Positions 44,951 to 53,509 are shown, numbered from the stretch's first letter. The stretch is 64,000 nt of DNA from AC-32 sp963766375 (GCA_963766375.1 CAVXZG010000006.1:124001-188000); one strand, 5' to 3'. A program made the numbers and translations. The notes: generated by a model not told the origin, from the letters alone.

Positions 44951-45438
44951 CCCTCGGCCTCGGCGAACTCGTCCGGGGTGACGCTCTCCAGGAACTGCTT
45001 GAACTCGGAGACGATCTCCTCCTCGTTCACGTCCTCGCCCTCGAACTCGATCGCTGACTCCTCGATCACCTCTTCGGCGGCGAAAATCGGCGCCTCGGCG
45101 CGAACGGCCAGGGCGATCGCGTCGGAGGGGCGAGAGTCGATCTCGATCTCGGAGCCGTTCTGCTGCACCGTGATGCTCGCGTAGAAGGTGTTCTCCTTCA
45201 GCTCGGTCACGGTGATGCGGACGACCTGCGCGTCGAGCTGGCCGAGCATGTCCGTTACGAGGTCATGCGTCATCGGCCGCGGCGTCGATGCGCCCTGGAG
45301 CTTCATCAAGATCGCGGCCGCCTCCGGATGACCGATCCAGATCGGGAGGAACTTGTTCCCGTCGGCGGTCTTGAGCAGGACGATCGGCTGCTTCCCCACC
45401 AGATCGAAGCTCACGCCGTAGATGACCATCTCATGCAT
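44935..45438 (-). CDS. Bifunctional nuclease family protein (DUF151)
   Basis: 167 residues. VIYGVSFDLVGKQPIVLLKTADGNKFLPIWIGHPEAAAI, MTHDLVTDML, TFYASI and SRPSDAIALAVRAEAPIFAAEEVIEE form the BFN domain. The C-terminal 30 residues are strongly acidic (EGEDVNEEEI...EGHEED). Family members have been linked to nuclease activity in plants; the bacterial role is unclear. Start ATG 45438 or the ATG at 45429. Confidence 0.87.
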   Translation of the reverse strand: MHEMVIYGVSFDLVGKQPIVLLKTADGNKFLPIWIGHPEAAAILMKLQGASTPRPMTHDLVTDMLGQLDAQVVRITVTELKENTFYASITVQQNGSEIEIDSRPSDAIALAVRAEAPIFAAEEVIEESAIEFEGEDVNEEEIVSEFKQFLESVTPDEFAEAEGHEED

Positions 45439-45480
45439 CAGGCGTCGTCCCCGGCTCGATCATAGTCAGAGGGTACCGGG

Positions 45481-45666
45481 TCAAACTCCCACAGGCCCGG
45501 CGCTCCCGTTGGCCGGCGCCGGCTCGATTTCCTCGACCGGCGCGGTCGACTGCTCACCGGTTTGGGCATCCTCGAGAAAGGCCTGCCGGTTGGGCACGCT
45601 CATGGGGTCGATGCCACGCAAATAGTAGGTTCGACCCAAGTGGAGGACGAGGTCGCCAATCTTCAT
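45481..45666 (-). CDS. Small hypothetical protein
   Basis: 61 residues from ATG 45666: MKIGDLVLHLGRTYYLRGIDPM followed by an acidic, Ala/Pro-rich tail. The N-terminal 40 residues look like a compact SH3/KOW-like beta barrel. It lies between the BFN gene and tRNA-Ile. A longer frame exists upstream but the MKIGDLV start gives a better N-terminus. Function unknown. Confidence 0.55.
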   Translation of the reverse strand: MKIGDLVLHLGRTYYLRGIDPMSVPNRQAFLEDAQTGEQSTAPVEEIEPAPANGSAGPVGV

Positions 45667-45748
45667 AGCCGCAGTAGTCAGACAGTCATCGGCGGCCGTC
45701 TGGCGGGCCCACATCCCTTGAGCGGGTGCGGCTACACTCCTCCGCCCC

Positions 45749-45822
45749 GGGCGATTAGCTCAGTTGGTTAGAGCGCCGCTCTGATAAGGCGGAGGTCCGT
45801 GGTTCGAATCCACGATCGCCCA
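45749..45822 (+). tRNA. tRNA-Ile (GAT)
   Basis: 74-nt cloverleaf: acceptor GGGCGAT/ATCGCCC, D arm AGCTCAGTTGGTTAGAGC, anticodon loop CTGATAA (anticodon GAT), T arm GTTCGAATCCAC and discriminator A. CCA is not encoded. No ribosomal RNA gene follows. Confidence 0.97.
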
Positions 45823-45848
45823 TTCATCCTCGTAAGTCCGCCGCCGAG

Positions 45849-46097
45849 CTAGTGGAAGATCTCGGTGCGCTGGAGGTAGTCCTCCACCGTCAAGAGGAAG
45901 TTCGGGTCCTCGGCGATCTCCGCCAGAGTGCCCTTCGTCATCTCGTCGAGCTCGGAGTCATGGGCGAGCTCGAACAGGAACGGGCCCAGCTTGCCGGCCT
46001 GGGAGAGGGCCGACATGCGGAGGACGAGGTCGCGCGTGAGCTCATCCTGCTTGATCGCCTCGAGTGACTCGAGATTCTCGTGCCAGGTCCGCAACAT
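45849..46097 (-). CDS. Small helical hypothetical protein
   Basis: 82 residues: MLRTWHENLESLEAIKQDE, then ALSQAGKLGPFLFELAHDS and an acidic C-terminus ending RTEIFH. It is probably all helical, with no membrane segment. It lies downstream of parB on the same strand, 42 bases after its stop, so it may be the last gene of the origin-proximal operon. I do not recognise a family. Confidence 0.55.
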   Translation of the reverse strand: MLRTWHENLESLEAIKQDELTRDLVLRMSALSQAGKLGPFLFELAHDSELDEMTKGTLAEIAEDPNFLLTVEDYLQRTEIFH

Positions 46098-46139
46098 GAC
46101 ATTGGGTCAACGCCCGCCGGTCGCCGCCGGATACGGGGG

Positions 46140-46982
46140 CTACGCGATTCGCTCGAGTGCTTCGACCAGCTCGGCGAGCTCGGTCTCGTCCGTGAAGGCG
46201 ATCTCGAGCCGGCCCGAGACGATTCGGGCCGGAAAACCCGTGGCCCGCTCGGCGGCCTTGCGCGCCCGCTCGGCGAGCGCCGGATCGACCTTCGGCACCT
46301 TGCGCGGCTTCGTCTTCGCGCCGGCCCAGCGGGCAGCTCGCTCGGCGGCTCGCACCGACATGCCGCGGCGGACGATCTGGCGTGCGAGCCTGCGGCGGCC
46401 GTCGTGGTCCGGGACGGCGAGCACTGCGCGCGCGTGGCCCTCGGTCAGGTCGCCCCGCTCGACGAGCGCCAGCACGTCGTCGGGAAGCTCCAGCAGCCGC
46501 AGGCGGTTCGAGACGGTCGGCTTGGCCTTGCCCATTCGCTCGGCCAGATCGCCGAGCGAGAGCTCGAACTCGTCGAGCAGGAGCGCGTAGGCGCGAGCCT
46601 CCTCGACCGCGGAGAGCTGCTCTCGAGCCACGTTCTCGACGAGGCCCAGCAAGAGCGTGTCGCGGTCGTCGGCCTCGCGCACGAGGGCAGGCACCGTCGG
46701 CATGCCGGCCTCCCGGGCGGCCCGCCAGCGCCGCTCGCCGGCGATCAGCTCGAAGCCGCCGGCCTTGCGCGGCCGCACGACGACCGGCTGCACGAGCCCC
46801 TGCGCCCGGATCGAATCGGCCAGCGCAATCGTCGACTCGTGGTCGAACCGCTTGCGCGGCTGGCGCGGGTTCGCGTGGATCGTCTCGACGGGCAGGTGCG
46901 CGAGCTCCGGCTGGCCGGGGCCTCCGACGAGCAGCTCGAGCCCCCTGCCGAGACCGCGTCGTTTGTCAGGAACGGCCGACAA
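46140..46982 (-). CDS. parB: Chromosome-partitioning protein ParB
   Basis: 280 residues. The ParB/Spo0J CTPase domain has box I (HLPVETIHANPRQPRKRFD), LADSIRAQGLVQPVVVRP and box II GERRWRAAREAG, then the ENVAREQLSAVEEARAY and SLGDLAERMGKAKPTVSNRLRLLELP helix-turn-helix that binds parS. A C-terminal dimerisation domain follows. TTG at 46982 is the likely start, overlapping the parA stop by 17 bases. I did not find an exact parS site (TGTTTCACGTGAAACA). Confidence 0.93.
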   Translation of the reverse strand: MSAVPDKRRGLGRGLELLVGGPGQPELAHLPVETIHANPRQPRKRFDHESTIALADSIRAQGLVQPVVVRPRKAGGFELIAGERRWRAAREAGMPTVPALVREADDRDTLLLGLVENVAREQLSAVEEARAYALLLDEFELSLGDLAERMGKAKPTVSNRLRLLELPDDVLALVERGDLTEGHARAVLAVPDHDGRRRLARQIVRRGMSVRAAERAARWAGAKTKPRKVPKVDPALAERARKAAERATGFPARIVSGRLEIAFTDETELAELVEALERIA

Positions 46983-47721
46983 GCTCCATCGCCACCTTCC
47001 AGTAGGCGTCGGCGCCGGCCGAATCGCGATCGTAGGCGGTCACGGGCAGGCCGTGACTCGGCGCCTCGGCCACGCGCACCGAGCGCGGTACCGAGGTCTT
47101 GAACACGAGCTCTCCGAAGTGCCGGCGCACCTCGGCGGAGACGTCGGCCGCAAGGCGCGTCCGCCTGTCGACCATGGTCAGGATCACGCCGCCGATCACG
47201 AGCTTGGGGTTGAGCCTCGAGCGCACCAGCTCGACGGAGCCGACCAGCTGCGCAAGCCCCTCGAGCGCGTAGTACTCGGCCTGCACCGGCACGAGCACTT
47301 GATCGGCTGCCGCAAGCGCGTTCACGGTCAGCGGCCCGAGCGACGGCGGGCAGTCGACGAAGACGAAGGCGTAGCTCTCGCTGGCTTCGGCGAGTGCCTC
47401 CGCGAGGTAGCGCTCGCCGTCGGAGCGCCTGGCCAGCTCGACCGCAGCGCCGGCGAGCTCGGGCCGCGAGGGCACGAGGTCGAGTCGTGCGAAGCGTGTC
47501 GGCTTGGCGAGCTTCGGGAGCGGAATCCCATCGAGCAGGTCGAGCGAAGAGGTGCCGTTCGCGCGCTCGCCGAGCCCGGAAGTCGCGTTCGCCTGCGGGT
47601 CAAGGTCGACGACGAGCGTCTTCTCGCCGGCCTCGGCGAGGCAGGCAGCGAGATTCACGGCGGTCGTCGTCTTGCCGACGCCGCCCTTCTGGTTCGCAAG
47701 CGCATAGACCCTGCCGGACAC
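46966..47721 (-). CDS. parA: Chromosome-partitioning ATPase ParA/Soj
   Basis: 251 residues, intact. Deviant Walker A KGGVGKTTTAVNLAA (12-26), LVVDLDPQANATSGLG (switch I region) and VFVDCPPSLGPLTVNAL (switch II) are textbook. ParA forms ATP-dependent gradients that move ParB-parS complexes. It is followed by parB and preceded by rsmG, the common order next to the origin. Confidence 0.95.
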   Translation of the reverse strand: MSGRVYALANQKGGVGKTTTAVNLAACLAEAGEKTLVVDLDPQANATSGLGERANGTSSLDLLDGIPLPKLAKPTRFARLDLVPSRPELAGAAVELARRSDGERYLAEALAEASESYAFVFVDCPPSLGPLTVNALAAADQVLVPVQAEYYALEGLAQLVGSVELVRSRLNPKLVIGGVILTMVDRRTRLAADVSAEVRRHFGELVFKTSVPRSVRVAEAPSHGLPVTAYDRDSAGADAYWKVAMELVGRS

Positions 47722-47734
47722 AGGGTCACGCTAG

Positions 47735-48325
47735 CTACGCGAGCGGACGTTTTCGGGCAATTCCAGGCCGGCGCGGGAACCCGGACGGAGTGGGGCCGAC
47801 CTTGCGCAGGACGAGCAATCCCGGCGGCGACTCCACGAGCTCGGCAGCCAGCTGCTCCGCGACCGCGGCTACGCGCTCCGATTCCGCGCTCGGCCCGACG
47901 AAGAGCACAACGGCCCCGCCGGGAGCGACGAGCGGCAGGCACCACTCGGCTGCGACCGGCGGAGGCGCAAGGGCCTTCGCCACCGCGACGCCGTAGGTGT
48001 CCACCGGCTGCTCCTCGGCTCGTCCACAGACCACGCGCAGGTTCGGCAGCTCGACGGTCCAGCGCTCGAGAAAGGCGCACTTCCGGCGGCTCGACTCGAG
48101 CAGCGTCACCTCGCGTTCCGGGAATGCCGCCGCGAGTGGGATCCCCGGCGCACCCCCGCCCGAGCCCACGTCCACGACCGAGCCGCCGAACCGGCGCACC
48201 GTCTCGAGCGCGGACAGGCTGTCCTCCAGATGCACGCGGCGAGCCTCGGCGGGATCACGCACCGAGGTCAGCCCCGGAGTGGCGACAAGCGCTTCGAGCC
48301 AGCGGTCGAGCCGAGGATCGGTCAA
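47735..48325 (-). CDS. rsmG: 16S rRNA (guanine-527-N7) methyltransferase RsmG
   Basis: 196 residues. Motif I VVDVGSGGGAPGIPLAAAFPEREVTLLESSRRKCAFLE, an N-terminal HLEDSLSALE motif and VAVAKALAPP are characteristic of RsmG/GidB. It methylates G527 of 16S rRNA; loss gives low-level streptomycin resistance in other bacteria. The start ATG overlaps the jag stop by 4 bases. The N-terminus is shorter than usual (about 20 residues). Confidence 0.92.
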   Translation of the reverse strand: MTDPRLDRWLEALVATPGLTSVRDPAEARRVHLEDSLSALETVRRFGGSVVDVGSGGGAPGIPLAAAFPEREVTLLESSRRKCAFLERWTVELPNLRVVCGRAEEQPVDTYGVAVAKALAPPPVAAEWCLPLVAPGGAVVLFVGPSAESERVAAVAEQLAAELVESPPGLLVLRKVGPTPSGFPRRPGIARKRPLA

Positions 48326-49008
48326 GCGGGGTCGATCACGACGAAGCGGTTGGGCTCGGTGCCCTCGCTCCGCGTGGTCACGCCCGGGAAGTCCTGCAGG
48401 CAGACGTGGACGACCTTGCGCTCGACCGCGGTCATCGGATCCAGCTCCACCGGCTCGCCCGAGGAGATCGCCTGTTCCGCGCTGCGGGTGGCCAGCGCGT
48501 CGAGACTCGCCTGGCGCCGCGCCCGGTAGCCCGATGCGTCCACGACCACCGGCTTGCGGTCGTCGCCCCGGCCCCGCCAGACGATCGCGTTCGCCAGGTA
48601 CTGGAGCGCGTCGATCGTCTGCCCGTGCTTGCCGATCAGGAGCCCGAGCTCACGACCGACGAAGGTCGCGGTGAGACGCTCGTCGTCCTCTTCGATCTCG
48701 ATCCGCGCGCGCACCCCGATCGCGGCGGTGATCTTGTCGAGCACCTCCCGTACCTCTGACGCCTCCTCGCTCTCGTCCTCGAACGAGGGCTCCGGCGCGG
48801 GCTCGGCGGCGGCGGCATCCACGCTTGCAATCACACGCGCGGGTGCATATCCCACGCCGAGCAGGCCTCGCTCGCCCTCGGAGATCACCTGGAAGCGGAC
48901 CGCGGCCTTGTCGATCCCGGGCTGGAGCTTCTCCAGCTCGCGCAGCGCCGACCACTTGGCCTCGCCGACGGTCTCGCCCGTCGCCTCGACCTGGAGAGCC
49001 TCGGTCAT
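48322..49008 (-). CDS. khpB: RNA-binding protein KhpB/Jag
   Basis: 228 residues. Jag-N domain (1-50, EATGETVGEAKWSALRELEKL...GVGYAPARV), an acidic linker, a KH domain (about 105-165, ELGLLIGKHGQTIDALQYLAN with the GxxG loop GKHG) and an R3H domain with ERKVVHVCLQD...EPNRFVVI. It binds RNA and is tied to cell wall control in Gram-positives. Overlaps yidC by 4 bases. Confidence 0.9.
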   Translation of the reverse strand: MTEALQVEATGETVGEAKWSALRELEKLQPGIDKAAVRFQVISEGERGLLGVGYAPARVIASVDAAAAEPAPEPSFEDESEEASEVREVLDKITAAIGVRARIEIEEDDERLTATFVGRELGLLIGKHGQTIDALQYLANAIVWRGRGDDRKPVVVDASGYRARRQASLDALATRSAEQAISSGEPVELDPMTAVERKVVHVCLQDFPGVTTRSEGTEPNRFVVIDPA

Positions 49009-49812
49009 CGTCTCGCCTTCTTCTTGCGCTTGACCCTGCGCGGCTGCGAGGGCGGCTTCGGCGCAGGAGCCGGCTCGGCAGGCTCCTCCGCCACCGGCTC
49101 CGCTTCGTCTTCCTTCGGCGGCGTGCGCGACGAGCGCTTCTCGGGAACCGCGGGCTTCGGCATCAGGCGCCGCGTGATCAGACCTTGGCCGACCGTCCAG
49201 AGGTTCGTGGTCACCCAGTAGATGACGAGCCCCACGGGGAAATTGAGCAGGAACGTGACGAAGACGACCGGGAGGACCATGAGCATGATCCGCTGCGACT
49301 TGTCCATCGTGCTCGACATCAACATCGTCGAGACGAGCTGGCTAATCACGTAGATCACGAGCAGCAGGTAGCCCGACCAGTGCGCGTTGGCATGGTCGGC
49401 GATGTTCGGAACTAGATGATGCAGCCAGGAGAGGTCGCCCGCCGGCGGGTGCTTCGAGAACTGTCGTAGGACGAAGTAGAGCGCGATGAAGACCGGGAAC
49501 TGCGCCACGAGCGGCAGGCACGAAGCAGCCGGGTTGATCTGGTTCTCCCGGTAGAACTTCATCAGCTCTTCCTGCTGCTTCTTCTTGTCGGCCTTGTACT
49601 TCTTCTGGATCTCCTTCATCTGCGGCGCGTGCCGCTGAAGGTTCTGCATCGAGTGGATCTGGCGCACCGTCAGCGGCACGAGCAAGAGCCGGACCATCAC
49701 CGTCAGTGCGACGATCGCCCACGCCCACGGCAGCCCGACGCGTTCCGTGCAGCCAGTCGAGAACGTTGCGAAGAACGTCCTCGATCGGCGTCAGCGGCGA
49801 GAACAGGATCAT
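49005..49812 (-). CDS. yidC: Membrane protein insertase YidC/Oxa1 (frameshifted)
   Basis: About 268 residues. N-terminal MILFSPLTPIEDVLRNVLDWLH, then in another frame WAWAIVALTVMVRLLLVPLTVRQIHSMQNLQRHAPQMKEIQKKY, NPAASCLPLVAQFPVFIALYFVL and NFPVGLVIYWVTTNLWTVGQ are the core helices of YidC2-type insertases; the conserved groove Arg is in MVRLLLVP. The C-terminal tail is basic and Pro-rich. One extra base near 49740 breaks the gene between HGT and VGLPWAW. ATG start overlaps the yidD stop. Confidence 0.9.
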
Positions 49813-50057
49813 CGGAAGAGCCTCTGGTCCTGCGCGTAGTCGACCCCGCCGTGGCTCCAGGGGTTGCAGCGCAGGAGCCGCCAGCCGGCGAGCACAGAAC
49901 CGCGCAGGAGCCCGTAATGGCGCAGCGCGTCGAGCGCATACCGCGAGCAGCTCGGGTGGTACTTGCACGAGCCGCCCCAGAGGACGCCGAACGTCCATCG
50001 GTAGGCGTGAACGAGTGCCATCCCGGCGTAGGCCGGCGCGCGAAGCGCGTACCTCAT
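49809..50057 (-). CDS. yidD: Membrane protein insertion efficiency factor YidD
   Basis: 82 residues. YRWTFGVLWGGSCKYHPSCSRYALDALRHYGLLRGSVLAGWRLLRCNPWSHGGVD is the full YidD motif with its three conserved cysteines. Small amphipathic protein aiding YidC. Start ATG 50057 overlaps the rnpA stop by 4 bases. Confidence 0.95.
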   Translation of the reverse strand: MRYALRAPAYAGMALVHAYRWTFGVLWGGSCKYHPSCSRYALDALRHYGLLRGSVLAGWRLLRCNPWSHGGVDYAQDQRLFR

Positions 50058-50410
50058 GCCGCTGCCTTCCCGAGGATCTCTTCGACGCGCTCGCCGAGCC
50101 AGTCGAACCCGCGCGCCTCGACCGCCTCGGCCAAACCCGGCCGGACGACGAGCACGTAGTCCAGGTCCTGCGGCAGCTCGGGTAGACGCGACTGGAAGGT
50201 CTCTCGCAGCCGGCGCTTCATCTTGTTGCGAACGACCGCGCTCCCGACCGCTTTCGGGACGGCGAGGCCCAGGCGCGCGCCCTCCGCGGCGTCCGCCCCC
50301 TCTTCACGCGGAAACCAGTAGAGGACGAGGAAGCGCGTCGAAACCGAGCGGCCGTGACGATAGACGGCGTCGAAGTCCCGCGAGCGAGACAGGCGGTGGC
50401 GGCGTTGCAC
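50054..50410 (-). CDS. rnpA: Ribonuclease P protein component
   Basis: 118 residues. N-terminal RRHRLSRSRDFDAVYRHGRS and the RNA-binding RNR motif AVVRNKMKRRLRETFQ are clear. It is the protein subunit of RNase P, which trims tRNA 5' ends. It follows rpmH by 17 bases, the usual order. Confidence 0.94.
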   Translation of the reverse strand: MQRRHRLSRSRDFDAVYRHGRSVSTRFLVLYWFPREEGADAAEGARLGLAVPKAVGSAVVRNKMKRRLRETFQSRLPELPQDLDYVLVVRPGLAEAVEARGFDWLGERVEEILGKAAA

Positions 50411-50427
50411 GGGCGCTCCCAGCGAGC

Positions 50428-50562
50428 TCAGGCCGAGAGGCGTTTGCGGCCCCGGTCGCGGCGGCGCTTGAGGATCGCGCGCCCGGCACGGGTGGCCATG
50501 CGGGCGCGGAAGCCATGCTTCCGCTTCCGCCTGCGCACGTTGGGCTGGTAGGTCCGTTTCAC
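50428..50562 (-). CDS. rpmH: 50S ribosomal protein L34
   Basis: 44 residues, very basic: VKRTYQPNVRRRKRKHGFRA... through GRKRLSA, matching L34 throughout. GTG start at 50560-50562. A promoter lies upstream at 50611-50638. First gene of the rpmH-rnpA-yidD-yidC-jag run. Confidence 0.96.
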   Translation of the reverse strand: MKRTYQPNVRRRKRKHGFRARMATRAGRAILKRRRDRGRKRLSA

Positions 50563-50610
50563 GAGTCGAAGAAGGAAGAAGAACCGCCCGTCCGAGGGCG
50601 GCGCCCGGCC

Positions 50611-50638
50611 AGTATAGACGAGGGGCATGGGGTCACAA
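50611..50638 (-). promoter_or_regulatory. Promoter for rpmH operon
   Basis: On the minus strand: -35 TTGTGA (50633-50638), 16-base spacer, -10 TATACT (50611-50616). The distance to the rpmH GTG is about 50 bases. It shares its -35 hexamer with the divergent dnaA promoter. Confidence 0.65.
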
Positions 50639-50795
50639 GCGGCCGCCGAAACGCGGGGCGGTGGGCGCTCTGACCGATGCAAGCGTCGCCTCTTCCGACA
50701 AGACCTGCCCCGGGTGTGGACGATGGTGTGGAGAGCCTACTTTTCCCTGTAAATTGGGTACTTTTTGTCCACTTTGACAACTCCGGCGCCGCATG
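50639..50795. other. Putative oriC part 1 (rpmH-dnaA intergenic region)
   Basis: The gap between rpmH and dnaA is 303 bases, with no gene in it. It holds near matches to the actinobacterial DnaA box TTGTCCACA: TGTGGACGA (50715-50723, 8/9 to the reverse complement), TGTGGAGAG (50727-50735, weaker) and TTGTCCACT (50765-50773, 8/9). Between them is the most AT-rich stretch of the area (50741-50768). This arrangement is expected of an origin or of DnaA autoregulation. Confidence 0.55.
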
Positions 50796-50824
50796 TTGTG
50801 AGCCTGCGCGGACGCTGCTATGCT
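50796..50824 (+). promoter_or_regulatory. Promoter for dnaA
   Basis: -35 TTGTGA (50796-50801), 17-base spacer, -10 TATGCT (50819-50824). The predicted transcript start lies about 35 bases before the GTG. DnaA-box-like sites just upstream suggest autoregulation. Confidence 0.6.
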
Positions 50825-50846
50825 CGCCCTTCGTTCGTTCCTCGAC

Positions 50847-50852
50847 AAGGAG
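50847..50852 (+). promoter_or_regulatory. Ribosome-binding site of dnaA
   Basis: AAGGAG, 13 bases before the GTG at 50866. Spacing is long, but it is the only strong purine tract and no other in-frame start is closer. Confidence 0.55.
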
Positions 50853-50865
50853 TGCGGCCGGCGGC

Positions 50866-52212
50866 GTGGAGCCCTCAATTGAGCTGACTGCGGAAGGGCT
50901 TTGGAGCGAGGTTTCTGGTCGGCTCAGAGGCGCCCTCAACGAGACGACGTACCGCACGTGGTTCGACCACGTGGAGGGGCTCGATCTCAACGACGACGAG
51001 TTCGTTCTCGCCGTTCCGAACGACTTCACGCGCGACTGGATCGAGGGCCATTTCATCGGGCTGATCCGCGCTGCGGTGGGCGACGCGACCGGTCAGGAGC
51101 GGCAGGTCCAGTTGTCGGTCAGGGAAGTCGCGGGGGAGCCCGTCGCGCCCATCGAGGCGCACCAGCGACGCGATCCGCTCGGCATCGGCCTGAACGCGAA
51201 GTACACCTTCGACTCATTCGTGATCGGCTCCTCGAACCGATTCGCCCATGCGGCCGCGCTCGCGGTCGCCGAAGCGCCGGCCCAGGCCTACAACCCGCTC
51301 TTCATCTACGGAGGCACCGGGCTCGGCAAGACGCACCTTCTGCAGGCGATCGCCCAGTACGTCAGCGAGCACCAGGGCGAGCTCTCGGTGCGTTACGTGA
51401 CCAGCGAAACCTTCATGAACGACTTCATCAACGCGCTGCGCGACAAGCGCATCGAGGGTTTCAAGCAGCGCTACCGCGCCTACGACCTGCTCCTGATCGA
51501 CGACATTCAGTTCTTCGAGCACAAAGAGCGGATCCAGGAGGAGTTCTTCCACACCTTCAACTCGATCTACGAGGCCGGCGGGCAGATCGTGATCTCGTCG
51601 GACCGGCCGCCGAAGGAGATCTCGACCCTCGAGGCGCGGCTGCGCTCCCGCTTCGAATGGGGCTTGATCACGGACATCCAGCCCCCCGACCTCGAGACGC
51701 GGATCGCGATCCTGCGCAAGAAGGTGAAGACCGACCGCATCCACATCCCCGATCCGAAGGTGCTCGAATTCATCGCCGGGCGGATCTCGTCCAACATCCG
51801 CGAGCTCGAAGGTGCGCTCACGCGCGTGGTCGCCTTCTCCTCGCTGACAGGCCGGCCGATGACCGAGGACCTCGCGCAGGACGTGCTCAAGGACGTCTTC
51901 CCCCAGGGTGAGGTGCGGCAGGTCACCATCGAGCGGATCCAGGAGCTCGTCTCCGAGCGCTTCAGCCTCTCGCTCGAGGAGCTCTGCGGCGACAGGCGCT
52001 CCCAGAACATCGTCTACCCGCGCCAGGTTGCGATGTACCTCTCACGCGAGCTGACCGACTCGTCGCTCCCGAAGATCGGCAGGGAGTTCGGCGGCCGCGA
52101 TCACACCACGGTGATCCACGCGACCTCGAAGATCGCGCGCATGATTCGCGAAGACCGGTCTGTGTACAACCTGGTGCAAGAGTTGACCGCAAGGATCAAG
52201 CAGGCGCGATGA
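50866..52212 (+). CDS. dnaA: Chromosomal replication initiator DnaA
   Basis: 448 residues, intact. Domain I (about 8-80, LWSEVSGRLRGALNETTYRTWFDHVEGLDL), a very short linker, AAA+ domain III with Walker A YGGTGLGKTHLLQA and Walker B LLLIDDIQFF, and domain IV with the DnaA-box recognition signature GGRDHTTVIHA. Domain II is only about 20 residues, unlike the long ones in Streptomyces. GTG start fits the conserved N-terminus. Confidence 0.97.
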   Translation: MEPSIELTAEGLWSEVSGRLRGALNETTYRTWFDHVEGLDLNDDEFVLAVPNDFTRDWIEGHFIGLIRAAVGDATGQERQVQLSVREVAGEPVAPIEAHQRRDPLGIGLNAKYTFDSFVIGSSNRFAHAAALAVAEAPAQAYNPLFIYGGTGLGKTHLLQAIAQYVSEHQGELSVRYVTSETFMNDFINALRDKRIEGFKQRYRAYDLLLIDDIQFFEHKERIQEEFFHTFNSIYEAGGQIVISSDRPPKEISTLEARLRSRFEWGLITDIQPPDLETRIAILRKKVKTDRIHIPDPKVLEFIAGRISSNIRELEGALTRVVAFSSLTGRPMTEDLAQDVLKDVFPQGEVRQVTIERIQELVSERFSLSLEELCGDRRSQNIVYPRQVAMYLSRELTDSSLPKIGREFGGRDHTTVIHATSKIARMIREDRSVYNLVQELTARIKQAR

Positions 52213-52370
52213 ATCTGTGGAGCGATTCGCCGCCGGCCCTGGCCCCTGTAGACAAGGCCTGGTTACCCACAAAAAGCGCCCACAGCGCAAACCCGCTCTC
52301 CGAGCGGTTCTGGGGCATCATCCCCGGTCTCCACACTCTCTATGTACTACGAACAAAAGGATTTAGATAA
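52213..52370. other. Putative oriC part 2 (dnaA-dnaN intergenic region)
   Basis: 158 bases without a gene. DnaA-box-like sequences: TGTGGAGCG (52216-52224), TGTAGACAA (52247-52255, 8/9 to the reverse complement of TTGTCCACA) and TTACCCACA (52263-52271, 8/9 to TTATCCACA). The right end (52339-52370) is AT-rich and could be the unwinding element. Actinobacterial origins usually lie here, between dnaA and dnaN. Confidence 0.6.
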
Positions 52371-53505
52371 ATGATGGAAACAGAAGCTGTGGTCGCACAA
52401 GGAGCCCTCAAGGCGGTCTGCTCGCGAGACGAGCTGACGAGAGCGCTCGGGATTGTCTCCCGCGGCGTCTCGACGCGAACGACCGTGCAGATCCTGGCGG
52501 GGATCCTGCTCGACGCCACCGACGGCAAGCTCAACCTGGCCGCAACGGACATGGAGCTCTCGCTGCGCACCTCGCTCGAGGCGCAGGTCGACTCGGATGG
52601 GTCGGTGGTCGTTCCCGGAAGGCTTCTGCTCGAGCTCGCGCGGCTCTCTGCCGAACGCGGAGGTGACGCTCGAGCACAAGGTCGAAGAGGCTGCGGTCGA
52701 GATCCGCTGTGGCACCGCGACCTACCGCCTGCACACCTACAACGCCGAGGATTTTCCGCGGCTGCCGGAGGCCACGGCGGTCGAGCGGCACGAGATCGAC
52801 CGCGAGAGCTTCCTCGAGACGGTGGGGAGGGTCAGCCGCTCCGCGTCGCGGGACGAGTCGCGTCCCGTTCTGACCGGTGTTCTGATGCGCTTCGAGCCCG
52901 GCAAGCTCGTGATGGCGGCAACCGACTCCTACCGCCTCTCGGTCAAGGAGACGCCGCTCGAGGGAACGGTGCCGGAGCTCGAGGCGATCGTTCCCGCCCG
53001 CGCGCTGGGCGAGCTGACCAGGATCGCGCAGGCCGGAGAGAAGATCGAGCTCGGCGTCCACGAGAACCAGGTCGTCTTCGCGACGGGCGATGCGTGGCTG
53101 ACCACGCGCCGCATCGACGGCCAGTTCCCGAACTACAAGCAGCTGGTGCCGGAGGCCTTTGACCACGAGATCGCGTTGCCCAGGGACGAGCTGCTCGACG
53201 TCGTTCGCCGGGTGGCGGTGATGGCGCAGCGCAACTCACCGATCCGCCTGCGCTTCGCCGATGGCGAGTTGACCGTCTCGGCGCAGACCCAGGATGTGGG
53301 CGAGGCGCGGGAGTCGCTGCCGGCGGCGTTCAACGGCGAGCCGCTGGAGATCGGCTTCAACGCGGAGTTCCTCCGTGACGGGATCGAGTCCGTGATCGGA
53401 GAGCAGGCGCGCCTGAAGCTGATCAGCCCGCTCCGACCTGGCCTGATCCAGGGCGAAGGGGACGACTACCTCTACCTGATCATGCCCATCCGCCTGGCCG
53501 GCTAG
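52371..53505 (+). CDS. dnaN: DNA polymerase III beta sliding clamp (frameshifted)
   Basis: About 377 residues. Three clamp domains: CSRDELTRALGIVSRGVSTRTTVQILAGILL, then FLETVGRVSRSASRDESRPVLTGVLM, and IALPRDELLDVVRRVAVMAQRNSPIRLRF, ending with YLIMPIRL. One extra base near 52647 breaks LELARL from PNAEVTLEHKVEEAAVEI. A clamp is essential, so this is probably a sequence error. ATG 52371 follows AAAGGA by 9 bases; the adjacent ATG at 52374 is the alternative. Confidence 0.93.
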
Positions 53506-53509
53506 CGGA

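Noticed and set aside
45841..46140. rRNA operon after tRNA-Ile
   Set aside because: tRNA-Ile often sits in the 16S-23S spacer, but the flanks here are protein-coding or short gaps without rRNA-like sequence.
50774..50779. TTGACA hexamer as dnaA -35
   Set aside because: No -10 at 16-18 bases downstream; TTGTGA (50796) with TATGCT fits far better.
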